DNA of 64,000 nt from Massilia sp. Root351 (GCF_001425045.1 NZ_LMDJ01000001.1:869859-933858), one strand, 5' to 3'. Counted from the stretch's first letter, positions 20,314 through 33,386 are shown. The notes: a model not told the origin generated them from the letters alone. Translations and numbers: made by a program.

Positions 20314-21816
20314 ATGAGTAATCTCGACACCATCACCCATTACATCAACGGCGCCAAGGCCGACACGCAAAGCGGCCGTTACGCGGACGTGTTCAATCCC
20401 GCGCTGGGCGAACCGGTTGCGCGCGTGGCGCTGGGTACGGCGGAGGAAGTGGACGCGGCGGTGCAAGCCGCAGCAGCAGCCTTCCCCTCCTGGTCCGCTA
20501 CGCCGCCGCTGACGCGCGCGCGGGTGCTGTTCAAGTACCTGCAGCTGTGCCAGCAGCACACCGACGAATTCGCCGCCATGCTCACCCGCGAGCACGGCAA
20601 GACCTTCAGCGACGCGCAGGGCGAAGTGGCGCGCGGTATCGAGATGGTGGAGTTCGCAGTCGGCATCCCGCAACTGCTGAAGGGCGAATTCACCGACCAG
20701 ATCTCGCGCGGCATCGACGCCTGGTCCATGCGCCAGCCGCTGGGCGTGGTGGCCGGCATCACGCCGTTCAACTTCCCCGTGATGGTGCCGATGTGGATGT
20801 TCCCGGTGGCCATCGCCTGCGGCAACACCTTCGTGCTCAAGCCGTCCGAGCGCGACCCGTCGCCGTCGCTGCTGCACGCCAGGCTGCTGAAGGAAGCCGG
20901 CCTGCCGGACGGCGTGTTCAACGTGGTCCAGGGCGACAAGGTGACGGTCGATGCGATCCTGGACCATCCGGTGGTGCAGGCGGTGAGCTTCGTCGGCTCC
21001 ACGCCGATCGCCGAATACATCTACGCGCGCGGCAGCGCAAGCGGCAAGCGCGTGCAGGCCCTGGGCGGCGCCAAGAACCACATGGTGGTGATGCCGGACG
21101 CGGACATGGACATGGCGGTCGATGCGCTGATGGGCGCGGCCTACGGCTCGGCCGGAGAGCGCTGCATGGCGATCTCGGTGGTGGTGGCCGTTGGCGACGC
21201 GGGCGACAAGCTGGTGGGCGCACTGAAACAGCGCACCGCCGCACTGAAAGTACGCGACGGCATGGAGGCAGGCGCTGAAATGGGGCCCGTGGTCACCAGC
21301 GCGGCCAAGCAGCGCATCGAGCGCCTGATCGGCGAAGGCGTGGAGCAGGGCGCCACGCTGGTGGTGGACGGCCGCGACTTCAAGGTGCCGGGACGCGAGA
21401 ACGGCTTCTTCGTCGGCGGCACCCTGTTCGATCACGTCACCTCCGACATGACCATCTACAAGGAAGAAATCTTCGGCCCCGTGCTGTGCGTGATGCGCTG
21501 TCCGGACGTGGTGCACGCGGTTGAACTCATCAACGCCAACGAGTATGGCAACGGCGTGGCCATCTTCACCCGCGACGGCGGCGTGGCGCGCGAATTCGTG
21601 CGCCAGATCCAGGTCGGCATGGTGGGCGTGAACGTCCCGCTGCCGGTGCCGATGGCCTTCAACAGTTTCGGCGGATGGAAGCGCAGCCTGTTCGGCGACC
21701 ATCACGCCTACGGTCCGGAAGGCGTGCGTTTCTACACGCGCCACAAGGCCGTGATGCAGCGCTGGCCCAACACCGCCAGTGCTGGCGCGGAATTTGCATT
21801 TCCGCAGATGAAGTGA
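20314..21816 (+). CDS. mmsA: CoA-acylating (methyl)malonate-semialdehyde dehydrogenase
   Basis: The 500-residue ALDH-superfamily enzyme converts malonate semialdehyde (or methylmalonate semialdehyde from thymine) with CoA and NAD to acetyl-CoA or propionyl-CoA and CO2. The nucleophile is C284 in GERCMAIS. The usual ALDH general-base Glu is absent from [15 protein letters not shown], as expected for the CoA-dependent MmsA group. Further hallmarks are [14 protein letters not shown] and [13 protein letters not shown]. It lies 14 bases after ald and completes degradation of beta-alanine to central metabolism. Confidence 0.94.
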   Translation: MSNLDTITHYINGAKADTQSGRYADVFNPALGEPVARVALGTAEEVDAAVQAAAAAFPSWSATPPLTRARVLFKYLQLCQQHTDEFAAMLTREHGKTFSDAQGEVARGIEMVEFAVGIPQLLKGEFTDQISRGIDAWSMRQPLGVVAGITPFNFPVMVPMWMFPVAIACGNTFVLKPSERDPSPSLLHARLLKEAGLPDGVFNVVQGDKVTVDAILDHPVVQAVSFVGSTPIAEYIYARGSASGKRVQALGGAKNHMVVMPDADMDMAVDALMGAAYGSAGERCMAISVVVAVGDAGDKLVGALKQRTAALKVRDGMEAGAEMGPVVTSAAKQRIERLIGEGVEQGATLVVDGRDFKVPGRENGFFVGGTLFDHVTSDMTIYKEEIFGPVLCVMRCPDVVHAVELINANEYGNGVAIFTRDGGVAREFVRQIQVGMVGVNVPLPVPMAFNSFGGWKRSLFGDHHAYGPEGVRFYTRHKAVMQRWPNTASAGAEFAFPQMK

Positions 21817-21853
21817 CTTTTTCGGAGTCTGGATAAAAACACGGGATAACAAC

Positions 21854-23221
21854 ATGATCGCCACACTGACTCATTTACCGCAGCCGAAAGCCACGAACGC
21901 CGAGTTGGGCGAGCACTTCACCGACCTGGCGCCGCCGCTCAACGCGCGCCAGGCGGCGATTGAAAGCGCACGCTGCCTGTATTGCTACGACGCGCCGTGC
22001 ACGCGCATCTGCCCGTCCGAGATCGACGTGGCCAGCTTCATCCGCAACATCCACGACCACAACGTGAATGGCGCGGCGGTCGGCATCCTGAAGCAGAACA
22101 TCCTCGGCGGCAGCTGCTCGCGCGTCTGCCCCACCGAGATCCTGTGCGAGGACGCCTGCGTGCGCAACCACGACGCGGAAGGACAGCCGGTGAAGATCGG
22201 CCTGCTGCAGCGCTACGCGCTCGACAACATGACCATCACCGGCCATCCCTTCCAGCGCGCGCCGTCCACCGGCAAGACGATCGCCGTGGTGGGCGCCGGC
22301 CCCGCAGGCCTGTCCTGCGCGCACCGCCTGGCCATGCTGGGCAACGACGTGGTGATCTACGAGGCGCAGGAGAAGTCCGGCGGCCTGAATGAATACGGCA
22401 TCGCCAAGTACAAGCTGACCAACGACTTCGCGCAGAAGGAAGTGGAGTTCCTGCTCGGCATAGGCGGCATCGAAGTGCGCCACGGCCAGACCCTGGGCGG
22501 CAACCTGCAACTGAAAGACCTGCACGCGCAGTACGACGCGGTGTTCCTGGGCCTGGGCCTGGGCGCGTCGCGCCGGCTGGGCCTGACCGGAGAGGATGCG
22601 CCTGGCCTGCTGGCGGCCGTGGACTATATCTCCGGGCTGCGCCAGGCCGCCGACCTGAGCAAGCTGCCGGTGCCCAAGCGCGCCATCGTGATCGGTGCGG
22701 GCAATACTGCCATCGACATGGCGGTGCAGATCCAGCGCCTGGGCGCGGAGGAAGTCACGCTGGTGTACCGGCGCGGCTTCGAGGACATGAGCGCCACGCC
22801 CCACGAGCAGGAAATCGCCAAGGCCAACCAGGTGCGCATGCGCACCTGGGCCGCGCCGCAGCAGGTGCTGCTGGACGGCGACGGCAAGGTGTGCGGCATG
22901 CGCTTCGAAAACACCGTGCTGGAGAACGGCCGCCTGATCGGTACCGGCGTCACCTTCGAGCTGCCGGCCGACGCGGTGTTCAAGGCCATCGGACAGAGCA
23001 TGGACGACGCCAGCCTGGCCGACGCCATGGCCTCCACCATTGCCCGCGACGGCGACAAGATCCACGTGGACGGTCATTACCGCACCGTGGTGCCCGGCGT
23101 GTACGCCGGCGGCGACTGCGTGGCGCCGGGGCAGGACCTGACGGTGCAGGCGGTGCAGCACGGCAAGCTGGCCGCGCAAGCGATTCATCACGACATCCTT
23201 AACAAAGTGGAGGCTGCATAA
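21854..23221 (+). CDS. preT: Dihydropyrimidine dehydrogenase subunit PreT/PydX (NAD(P)H, FAD, FeS)
   Basis: The 455-residue GltD-like protein supplies electrons from NAD(P)H to PreA. The N-terminal Cys cluster CLYCYDAPCTRIC (C41, C44, C49, C53) and GSCSRVCPTEILCEDAC bind FeS clusters. The FAD-binding motif is VVGAGPAGLSCAHRLA and the NAD(P)-binding motif is VIGAGNTAIDMA. GVYAGGDCVAPGQDLTVQAV is the C-terminal FAD signature. The stop and the preA start overlap (TAATG at 23219), as expected for two subunits of one enzyme that reduces uracil and thymine. Confidence 0.93.
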   Translation: MIATLTHLPQPKATNAELGEHFTDLAPPLNARQAAIESARCLYCYDAPCTRICPSEIDVASFIRNIHDHNVNGAAVGILKQNILGGSCSRVCPTEILCEDACVRNHDAEGQPVKIGLLQRYALDNMTITGHPFQRAPSTGKTIAVVGAGPAGLSCAHRLAMLGNDVVIYEAQEKSGGLNEYGIAKYKLTNDFAQKEVEFLLGIGGIEVRHGQTLGGNLQLKDLHAQYDAVFLGLGLGASRRLGLTGEDAPGLLAAVDYISGLRQAADLSKLPVPKRAIVIGAGNTAIDMAVQIQRLGAEEVTLVYRRGFEDMSATPHEQEIAKANQVRMRTWAAPQQVLLDGDGKVCGMRFENTVLENGRLIGTGVTFELPADAVFKAIGQSMDDASLADAMASTIARDGDKIHVDGHYRTVVPGVYAGGDCVAPGQDLTVQAVQHGKLAAQAIHHDILNKVEAA

Positions 23222-24501
23222 TGGCCGATCTGAGCGTCAACTTCTGCGGCATCAAATCGCCCAACCCGTTCTGGCTGGCCTCCGCGCCGCCGACCGACAA
23301 GGCGTACAACGTGGTGCGCGCATTCGAGGCAGGCTGGGGCGGCGTGGTGTGGAAAACACTGGGCGAGGATCCCGCCGCCGTCAACGTGTCGTCGCGCTAC
23401 TCGGCCCACTACGGCAAGAACCGCGAGGTCCTGGGCTTCAACAACATCGAGCTGATCACCGACCGCTCGCTGGAGATCAACCTGCGCGAGATCACCGAGG
23501 TGAAGAAGGCCTGGCCGGACCGCGCCATCGTGGTCTCGCTGATGCTGCCGTGCGAGGAAAAGCTGTGGGCCGACATCCTGCCGCTGGTGGAAGCGACCGG
23601 CGCGGATGGCATCGAGCTGAACTTCGGCTGCCCGCACGGCATGCCCGAGCGCGGCATGGGCGCGGCCGTGGGCCAGGTGCCCGAATACGTGGAGATGGTG
23701 ACGCGCTGGTGCAAGACGCACAGCAGGCTGCCGGTGATCGTCAAGCTCACGCCCAACATCACCGACGTGCGGGCGCCGGCGCGCGCCGCCAAGGCCGGCG
23801 GGGCGGACGCGGTGTCGCTGATTAACACCATCAACTCCATCACGCACCTGGACCTGGACCGCATGGTGGCTTTCCCGGCGGTGGGCAACGCCAGCACGCA
23901 CGGCGGCTACTGCGGCTCGGCGGTCAAGCCGATTGCGCTGAACATGGTGGCCGAGATCGCGCGCGATCCGCAGACCCGGGGCTTGCCGATCTCGGGCATC
24001 GGCGGCATCGGCAACTGGCAGGACGCGGCCGAGTTCATCGCGCTGGGCGCAGGCTGCGTGCAGGTGTGCACGGCGGCCATGCTGCACGGCTTCCGCATCG
24101 TCGAGGAAATGAAGGACGGGCTGTCGCGCTGGATGGACGAGAAGGGCTACAAGAATGTCGGCGAATTCATGGGCAAGGCGGTGCCCAACACCACCGACTG
24201 GAAATACCTGGACATGAACTATCAGGTGATCGCGCAGATCAACCAGGACGAATGCATCAAGTGCGGGCGCTGCTACGTGGCCTGCGAGGACACCTCGCAC
24301 CAGTCCATCGCGCAGCTGATCGACGCGGCGGGCGTGCGCACCTACGAGGTTATCAAGGAGGAATGCGTGGGCTGCAACCTGTGCGAGATCACCTGCCCGG
24401 TGCAAGGCTGTATTACCATGGTGCCGCAGGATACCGGCAAGCCGTACATGAACTGGACGCAGGATCCCCGCAACCCGCGCCGCGAAGTCAAAGCTGCGTA
24501 A
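23221..24501 (+). CDS. preA: Dihydropyrimidine dehydrogenase catalytic subunit PreA
   Basis: The 426-residue protein has an FMN-binding TIM barrel like dihydroorotate dehydrogenase. The catalytic Cys is in NFGCPHGMPERGMG, and further pyrimidine/FMN residues lie in VIVKLTPNITD and GIGGIGNWQDA. A C-terminal ferredoxin-like tail carries two 4Fe-4S motifs, CIKCGRCYVAC (from C345) and CVGCNLCEITC (from C382). It reduces uracil/thymine to the 5,6-dihydro forms. It is coupled to preT by a one-base overlap. Confidence 0.95.
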   Translation: MADLSVNFCGIKSPNPFWLASAPPTDKAYNVVRAFEAGWGGVVWKTLGEDPAAVNVSSRYSAHYGKNREVLGFNNIELITDRSLEINLREITEVKKAWPDRAIVVSLMLPCEEKLWADILPLVEATGADGIELNFGCPHGMPERGMGAAVGQVPEYVEMVTRWCKTHSRLPVIVKLTPNITDVRAPARAAKAGGADAVSLINTINSITHLDLDRMVAFPAVGNASTHGGYCGSAVKPIALNMVAEIARDPQTRGLPISGIGGIGNWQDAAEFIALGAGCVQVCTAAMLHGFRIVEEMKDGLSRWMDEKGYKNVGEFMGKAVPNTTDWKYLDMNYQVIAQINQDECIKCGRCYVACEDTSHQSIAQLIDAAGVRTYEVIKEECVGCNLCEITCPVQGCITMVPQDTGKPYMNWTQDPRNPRREVKAA

Positions 24502-24549
24502 CCCGCCTTACAAATCCGCCAAAGAGCGCAACTTCCCGGGAGAGATGCA

Positions 24550-27448
<2,899 letters not shown>

Positions 27449-27453
27449 ATGCC

Positions 27454-27479
27454 GGGGTCAGACCCAAGGGGCTGACCCC
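27454..27479. repeat. GGGGTCAGACCC palindromic element between hydA and the amidohydrolase gene
   Basis: GGGGTCA (27454-27460) pairs with TGACCCC (27473-27479). A second internal palindrome, GGGTC-A-GACCC, overlaps the left arm. The core matches the TCGGGGTCTGACCCCGA element at 7450-7466. I see it as another copy of the same dispersed intergenic repeat. Confidence 0.6.
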
Positions 27480-27500
27480 AGGTTTCTTCAGGAGATCGAT

Positions 27501-28739
27501 ATGAGTGAATTACGCGTAAACGGCGAGCGCCTGTGGGCCTCGCTGATGGAACTGGCCAAGATCGGCGCCACCGAAAAAGGCGGCGTCAAGCGCCTGACCC
27601 TGACGGACCTGGACAAGCAGGGCCGCGACCTGGTGGTCGGCTGGGCGAAAGAGGCCGGCATGAGCGTCACCATCGACCAGATCGGCAACGTCTTCATGCG
27701 CCGCGACGGCCGCAACAACGCGCTGCCGCCCATCATGACCGGCAGCCATATCGACACCCAGCCTACCGGCGGCAAGTTCGACGGCAACTACGGCGTGCTG
27801 GCCGGCATCGAAGTGGTGCGCACCCTGAACGACCACGGCGTACAGACCGAAGCGCCGGTCGAAGTGGCCTTCTGGACCAATGAGGAAGGTTCGCGCTTCG
27901 TGCCGGTGATGATGGGGTCCGGGGTGTTCTGCGGCGCCTTCACGCTGGAGCATGCCTACGCCGCCAGGGACACCGAGGGCAAGACCGTCGGCGAAGAGCT
28001 GGAACGCATCGGCTACAAGGGCGACCAGGTTCCCGGCCAGCACCCCATCGGCGCCTACTTCGAGACCCATATCGAGCAGGGCCCGGTGCTGGAGGACGAG
28101 GACAAGGTGATCGGCGTGGTGCCCGCCGTGATGGGGCTGTCGTGGTACGACTGCACCGTCACCGGCATGGAGGCGCACGCCGGGCCCACGCCGATGCACC
28201 TGCGCAAGGACGCGATGCAGGTGTCCACCCGCATCATCCAGGAAGTGGTGGCCATTGCAAACCGCTATCCGCCGTACGGACGCGGCACGGTCGGCATGTT
28301 GCAGGTTTTTCCCAACAGCCGCAATGTTATCCCCGGCGAGGTCAAATTCAGCATAGACTTGCGTAACGTGAACGACGAACTGCTGAATACCATGCACGAG
28401 GAAATGTTGGCCTTCATCGACAAAACCCGCAGCGAAACAGGCCTCGGCATCCAGATCGAGCGGGTTTCCTACTATCCGCCTTGTCCCTTCCACCCGGAAT
28501 GCGTGGACGCGGTGCGCAGTGCGACGGCCAAGCTGGGCTACTCCACCATGGACGTGGTGTCGGGCGCGGGCCACGACGCCATTTATGCGGCGCGCGTGGC
28601 GCCGGCCGGCATGATCTTCGTGCCTTGCAAGGATGGCATCAGCCACAATGAAATCGAGGACGCGAAAGCCGAACACCTCGAAGCCGGCTGCAACGTGCTG
28701 CTGCACGCCATGCTGGAGCGGGCAAGAGCCATGCAATGA
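27501..28739 (+). CDS. N-carbamoyl-beta-alanine amidohydrolase (Zn-dependent, M20/HyuC family)
   Basis: The 412-residue peptidase-family-M20 hydrolase should convert N-carbamoyl-beta-alanine to beta-alanine, CO2 and ammonia, the third step of reductive pyrimidine degradation. Metal ligands are H83 and D94 in GSHIDTQPTGGKFDGNYG, the Glu pair in WTNEEGSRF and the His of FETHIEQGPVLE. SGAGHDAIY is the C-terminal active-site segment. An AGGAG RBS precedes the ATG at 27501. Its product is the AptA substrate. L-carbamoylases are close relatives, but the operon favours the beta-ureidopropionase role. Confidence 0.92.
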   Translation: MSELRVNGERLWASLMELAKIGATEKGGVKRLTLTDLDKQGRDLVVGWAKEAGMSVTIDQIGNVFMRRDGRNNALPPIMTGSHIDTQPTGGKFDGNYGVLAGIEVVRTLNDHGVQTEAPVEVAFWTNEEGSRFVPVMMGSGVFCGAFTLEHAYAARDTEGKTVGEELERIGYKGDQVPGQHPIGAYFETHIEQGPVLEDEDKVIGVVPAVMGLSWYDCTVTGMEAHAGPTPMHLRKDAMQVSTRIIQEVVAIANRYPPYGRGTVGMLQVFPNSRNVIPGEVKFSIDLRNVNDELLNTMHEEMLAFIDKTRSETGLGIQIERVSYYPPCPFHPECVDAVRSATAKLGYSTMDVVSGAGHDAIYAARVAPAGMIFVPCKDGISHNEIEDAKAEHLEAGCNVLLHAMLERARAMQ

Positions 28740-30454
28740 CCAGCGATCCGCGCCCGCCGCCCAGGGATACCGAAGCTCAGCGGCTGGGCGCGCGTCTCGC
28801 ATCCACGCTCGACAACATCTCGGACGCCTTCCTGATGCTGGACCGGGACTGGCGCCTCACTTTCATCAACCGCGAAGCCGAGCGCCTGCTGCAATGCAAG
28901 CGGCAGGAGGTGATCGGCATGAATATCTGGGAAAAATTCCCGGAGGCGGTGGGCGGGCCGTACTACCAGGCCTACCACCAGGCCATCGCCACCCGCAGTT
29001 CGGTGCTGTTTGAAGAGTATTACGAACCGCTGGACCTGTGGACCGAGGTGCGTGCCTACCCTTCCGACGAGGGCCTTGCGATCTACTTCCTCGACATCAG
29101 CACGCGCAAGGCGCAGGAAGCCGAATTCCACAAACTGGCCTTTTTCGACCGCCTGACCGGCCTGCCCAACCGCCAGCTGCTGGTCGACCGCATCGGCCGT
29201 GCGCTGGAACGCTTCAAGCGCAGCCACCAGTGCGGCGCGGTGCTGTTCATCGACCTGGACAACTTCAAGTCCGTCAACGACGCGCGCGGTCACGACAAGG
29301 GTGACATGCTGCTGCAGCAGGTGGGCGAACGGCTCAAGCAGTCGGTGCGCGCCAGCGACACCGTGGCGCGCTTCGGCGGCGACGAATTCGTGGTGCTGCT
29401 TGAAGAAGTGGGCCAGGGCGGCGAGGCTGCGGCGCAGCACGCGCGCGAGGTGGCCGACAAGATATTGCGCGCCTTCGATACGCCATTTGAGATTGACGGC
29501 GTGCAGCACTACAGCACGCCCAGCGTGGGCGTCACCATCATCGACCGCACCAGCGGCAGCACGGACGAGGTGCTGAAGCGGGCCGACCTGGCCATGTACC
29601 AGTCCAAGGCTGCGGGGCGCAATACCAGCACCTGGTTCGAGGCCGGCATGGAGCAGCGCGTGGCGGCGCGCGCGGCGCTGGAAGCGGACTTGCGCCAGGC
29701 GCTGGGCCAGGGCCAGTTCGAGCTGCACTACCAGCCGCAGTGCGACCTGCGCCTGCAAATGACGGGCGCCGAGGCGCTGCTGCGCTGGCGCCATCCGCAG
29801 CGCGGCATGGTGCCGCCGGGCGAATTCATCGCGCTGACCGAGGAAACCGGCATCATCATCCCGCTCGGCAGCTGGGTGCTGCGCACGGCCTGCGCGCAAC
29901 TGGCGCGCTGGGCGGCCGAGCCGCGTACGGCGGGGCTGCGCATGGCGGTCAACGTCAGCGCGCAGCAGTTCCACCGGCCCGACTTCGTCGAGCAGGTGCT
30001 GGCCGCGCTGGCCGAGACCGGCGCTCCGGCGGACCGGCTCAAGCTGGAGTTGACCGAGAGCCTGCTGCTGAAGGACGTCGAGACCACCATCGCGCGCATG
30101 GAGCGCCTGCGCGCGGTGGGCGTGGGTTTTTCGCTGGACGATTTCGGCACCGGCTACTCGTCGCTGTCCTATCTGCACCGGCTGCCGCTCGAGCAGCTGA
30201 AAATAGACCGCTCCTTCATCTGGGACGCGGGCACCGGGCGCCACGGCAAGGCCATCGTGCACACCATCGCCGGGCTGGGCAAGGCGCTGCGCATCGAGGT
30301 GATGGCCGAAGGCGTGGAGACTGCGGCGCAGCTGGCGCTGGTCGAAGAGGGCGGCTGCCACCTGTTCCAGGGCTATTTGTACAGCAAGCCGCTGGCGCCG
30401 GAGGCGCTGCAAGCGTTCATCGCACAGGCGGCGCTGGGTGGTTTTCACGTATGA
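28736..30454 (+). CDS. PAS-GGDEF-EAL cyclic-di-GMP protein
   Basis: The 572-residue cytoplasmic protein has a PAS domain (about 18-125), a GGDEF domain with an intact RFGGDEFVV (about 217) and an EAL domain with intact catalytic motifs: GAEALLRW (about 343), NVSAQQF, LELTES, DDFGTGYSS, QLKIDRSF and AEGVE. Both cyclase and phosphodiesterase activities are possible. No transmembrane segment is visible. It starts at the ATGA overlap with the amidohydrolase gene, so it is translated as the last cistron of the pyrimidine operon. The PAS ligand is unknown. Confidence 0.93.
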   Translation: MTSDPRPPPRDTEAQRLGARLASTLDNISDAFLMLDRDWRLTFINREAERLLQCKRQEVIGMNIWEKFPEAVGGPYYQAYHQAIATRSSVLFEEYYEPLDLWTEVRAYPSDEGLAIYFLDISTRKAQEAEFHKLAFFDRLTGLPNRQLLVDRIGRALERFKRSHQCGAVLFIDLDNFKSVNDARGHDKGDMLLQQVGERLKQSVRASDTVARFGGDEFVVLLEEVGQGGEAAAQHAREVADKILRAFDTPFEIDGVQHYSTPSVGVTIIDRTSGSTDEVLKRADLAMYQSKAAGRNTSTWFEAGMEQRVAARAALEADLRQALGQGQFELHYQPQCDLRLQMTGAEALLRWRHPQRGMVPPGEFIALTEETGIIIPLGSWVLRTACAQLARWAAEPRTAGLRMAVNVSAQQFHRPDFVEQVLAALAETGAPADRLKLELTESLLLKDVETTIARMERLRAVGVGFSLDDFGTGYSSLSYLHRLPLEQLKIDRSFIWDAGTGRHGKAIVHTIAGLGKALRIEVMAEGVETAAQLALVEEGGCHLFQGYLYSKPLAPEALQAFIAQAALGGFHV

Positions 30455-30487
30455 TGCAGGCTGGCCCACGCGAGTAAGAATCTGTGC

Positions 30488-31780
30488 ATGCACCGAAATG
30501 ATCTGATCAGCTGCCATGACTGCGGCTTGCTGCATCGCAGGCATCCGCTCGGACGGCGCGAGAAGGCGCGCTGCGTGCGCTGCGGCTCGGTGCTGTACCG
30601 CGGTTCTCCGCCCAATCTGGACCGGATCGCCGCCATCACGCTGGGCGCCGTCATTGTGTTTCTGATCGCCCAGTTCTTCCCCATCGTGCAACTGGATGTC
30701 AACGGCTACACCACCAGCGCCACGCTGCTGGGCGCCATCCGCGTGCTGTGGCAGGAGCAGATGCAAGTGGTGGCGGTGAATGTGCTGCTGTTTACCATCG
30801 TCTTCCCCGCCATTGAACTGGGCGCGCTGCTGTACGTCACGCTGGCGCTGCGCGCCGGCTATCGGCCGCCGGGCTTCCACCGCCTGCTGCGCGCGGTGCG
30901 CAAGGCGCGCCAGTGGGGCATGACCGAGGTGCTGATGATAGGCATCCTGATCACCATCATCAAGATGACCAGCCTGGCGCAGGTAATTGCGCAGCCCGGC
31001 CTGTTCGCTTTCGGCGCGCTGACACTGCTGCTGACGGTGGTGGTGTCGTTCGATCCGCGCGCGCTGTGGATTATCGGCGACCGGGTCGATGCGCCCGCTG
31101 CGGAGGCGACGGCGCTGCCGGCGGATTCGCCGATGCGCTGCGCGGCCCTGGCCGGCGGCGCCCATCCGCTGGCATGCCACGCCTGCGGCCTGGTGGCCGC
31201 CGACAAGGGCGCGCATGGACCGGGCCAGCGGCAGCACTGCGCGCGCTGCGGCAGCACCTTGCACCGCCGGCTGCCGGACAGCATAGGCCGCACCTGGGCG
31301 CTGTTGCTGGGCGCGGCCATTCTCTATATTCCCGCCAACCTGCTGCCGGTGATGCACACGCGGTCCCTGTTCGGCAAGGAGGACGACACCATCATCAGCG
31401 GCGTGGTCTATTTCTGGAACAGCGGCTCGCCGGCGCTGGCGGCCATTATCTTCATCGCCAGCATCGTGGTGCCGGTGGCCAAGCTGGGCGCTCTGGCGCT
31501 GCTGGCGTACACTTCGCAGCGCGGCTCGCGCTGGCGGCCGCGCCAGCGTACTGTGCTGTACCGGATGGTGGAATTCGTCGGCCGCTGGTCGATGCTCGAT
31601 ATTTTCGTCATCACGCTCACGGTGGCGCTGGTGCGTTTCAGTTCGCTGGCCGTCATCACCGCCGGTCCGGGCGCGCTGGCGTTCTGCGCGGTGGTGGTGC
31701 TGACCATGCTGGCGTCCATGCAATTCGATCCCCGCCTGATCTGGGATCCTGTACAGAAATCTGGAGAGAACCATGCCTGA
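30488..31780 (+). CDS. pqiA: PqiA-like integral membrane protein
   Basis: The 430-residue protein is made of two PqiA repeats, each starting with a Cys4 zinc ribbon (SCHDCGL...CVRCGS near 10-40; CHACGL...CARCGS near 230-265) followed by four predicted membrane helices. PqiA is the inner-membrane partner of the PqiB MCE tunnel in lipid transport between the membranes. The ATG at 30488 follows a 33-base gap after the c-di-GMP gene. Its 3' end overlaps pqiB by 8 bases. Confidence 0.92.
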   Translation: MHRNDLISCHDCGLLHRRHPLGRREKARCVRCGSVLYRGSPPNLDRIAAITLGAVIVFLIAQFFPIVQLDVNGYTTSATLLGAIRVLWQEQMQVVAVNVLLFTIVFPAIELGALLYVTLALRAGYRPPGFHRLLRAVRKARQWGMTEVLMIGILITIIKMTSLAQVIAQPGLFAFGALTLLLTVVVSFDPRALWIIGDRVDAPAAEATALPADSPMRCAALAGGAHPLACHACGLVAADKGAHGPGQRQHCARCGSTLHRRLPDSIGRTWALLLGAAILYIPANLLPVMHTRSLFGKEDDTIISGVVYFWNSGSPALAAIIFIASIVVPVAKLGALALLAYTSQRGSRWRPRQRTVLYRMVEFVGRWSMLDIFVITLTVALVRFSSLAVITAGPGALAFCAVVVLTMLASMQFDPRLIWDPVQKSGENHA

Positions 31781-33386
31781 ACACGAAGGCGAACTTCCCG
31801 TTCTACACGAGCCGCAGGTGGAGAAGGCCAGCCGCTGGCTGCCTTCCCTGGTATGGCTGGTGCCGCTGCTGGCGGCGTTGATCGGCCTGGGCCTGGTGGC
31901 CAAGTCGGTGCTGGACCAGGGACCGGTGGTGGAGGTGAGCTTCCGCAGCGGCGACGGCCTGGAGGCGGGCAAGACCAAGGTGAAATACAAGGATGTGGAC
32001 ATCGGCATTGTGCGCACCATCGCGCTGCAGGAGGACCTGTCCAAGGTGCTGGTGACGATAGAGATGAGCAAGGAAGCCAAGCGCTTCACGGCGGCCGACA
32101 CCCGCTTCTGGGTGGTGCGTCCGCGGGTGGGCGCGTCCGGCGTGTCGGGCCTGGGCACCTTGCTGTCGGGCGCCTACATAGGCGTCGATGCCGGCAAGGG
32201 CGCGCTGGGCACCGGGAAATTCACGGGGCTGGAGCGCGCCCCGCCGGTGACGGTGGACCAGAAGGGCAGCCAGTTTACGCTGCACGCGGACAGCCTGGGC
32301 TCGATCGATATCGGTTCGCCGGTGTTCTACCGCCGCATCCAGGTGGGGCAGGTGATCGATTTCGCGCTGGAGCCCAAGGGCACCGGCGTGAGTATGCGGG
32401 TGTTCGTCAACGCGCCGTACGACCAGCACGTGGGCAAGAACACGCGCTGGTGGCACGCCAGCGGGGTGGACCTGCGGCTGGATTCGAGCGGCTTCAAGCT
32501 CAATACGCAATCGCTGGCGGCGCTGCTGGTGGGCGGCATCGCGTTCGAGTCGCTGAGCGGGCAGAAGCCGGATGCGGTGGCGCCGGCCGGTTCGGAGTTC
32601 CTGCTGGCCGACGACCAGGCCGGCGCCATGCGCGAGCCGGACGGGCAGCCGATATCGAGCGTGTTCTATTTCGACCAGTCGCTGCGCGGCCTGTCGCCTG
32701 GCGCCACGGTGGACTTCCGGGGCATCGTGCTGGGCGAGGTGCGCTCGGTGGGCGTGGAGTTCGATCCGAAGAAGAAGAGTTTCCGCATGCCGGTGACGGT
32801 GGACCTGTATCCGGCGCGGCTGGGCAAGCGCTTCCAGCAGGCGCTGGCGGCGGACCCCGAGGGCAAGGCCGGTTCAGAGGTGCTGGAGCGCATGGTGAGC
32901 CGCGGCTTGCGCGCGCAACTGCGCACCGGGAACCTGCTGACCGGCCAGCTGTATATCGCGCTCGATTTCTTCCCCAATTCGGCGCAGGTAAAGCTGGACG
33001 TGGACCAGTATCCGCTGGAGATACCGACGGTGCCGAACAGCCTGGAAGAACTGCAGACGCAAATTGCCAGTATCGCGCGCAAGCTGGACCAGGTGCCGTT
33101 CGCGGACATCGGCAACAACCTGAACGCCACGCTGAAGAACGCCAACGCGCTGTTCAGGCAGCTCGACGCGCAAGTGGTGCCGGAAATGAAGGAGACGCTG
33201 GGCGCTGCCCGGCAGACCTTCGGTACCGCCGAGCTGCTGCTGCAAAAGGATTCGCCGGTGCAGTCCGACCTGCGCGAAGCGCTGCAGCAGCTGACGCAGA
33301 CCATGCAGTCGCTGAACGCGCTGTCCGATTACCTGGAACGCCATCCCGAGTCGCTGATCCGGGGCAAGCAAGGAGACAAGAAATGA
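31773..33386 (+). CDS. pqiB: PqiB MCE-domain lipid transport protein
   Basis: The 537-residue protein has one N-terminal transmembrane helix (about 25-45, LVWLVPLLAALIGLGLVAKS) and three MCE domains (starting near VEVSFRSGDGLEAGKTKVKY, FTLHADSLGSIDIGSPVFYR and SVFYFDQSLRGLSPGATVDF). A C-terminal coiled helix (about 430-530) follows. PqiB hexamers form a syringe-like periplasmic channel. It overlaps pqiA and also pqiC (stop TGA inside the ATGATG of pqiC), giving a tight three-gene operon. Confidence 0.94.
   Translation: MPEHEGELPVLHEPQVEKASRWLPSLVWLVPLLAALIGLGLVAKSVLDQGPVVEVSFRSGDGLEAGKTKVKYKDVDIGIVRTIALQEDLSKVLVTIEMSKEAKRFTAADTRFWVVRPRVGASGVSGLGTLLSGAYIGVDAGKGALGTGKFTGLERAPPVTVDQKGSQFTLHADSLGSIDIGSPVFYRRIQVGQVIDFALEPKGTGVSMRVFVNAPYDQHVGKNTRWWHASGVDLRLDSSGFKLNTQSLAALLVGGIAFESLSGQKPDAVAPAGSEFLLADDQAGAMREPDGQPISSVFYFDQSLRGLSPGATVDFRGIVLGEVRSVGVEFDPKKKSFRMPVTVDLYPARLGKRFQQALAADPEGKAGSEVLERMVSRGLRAQLRTGNLLTGQLYIALDFFPNSAQVKLDVDQYPLEIPTVPNSLEELQTQIASIARKLDQVPFADIGNNLNATLKNANALFRQLDAQVVPEMKETLGAARQTFGTAELLLQKDSPVQSDLREALQQLTQTMQSLNALSDYLERHPESLIRGKQGDKK

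Noticed and set aside
28583-32158. A 1191-codon minus-strand open frame opposite the GGDEF/EAL and pqiA genes.
   Set aside because: Shadow of high-GC3 coding on the other strand; no domain, no RBS-supported start.
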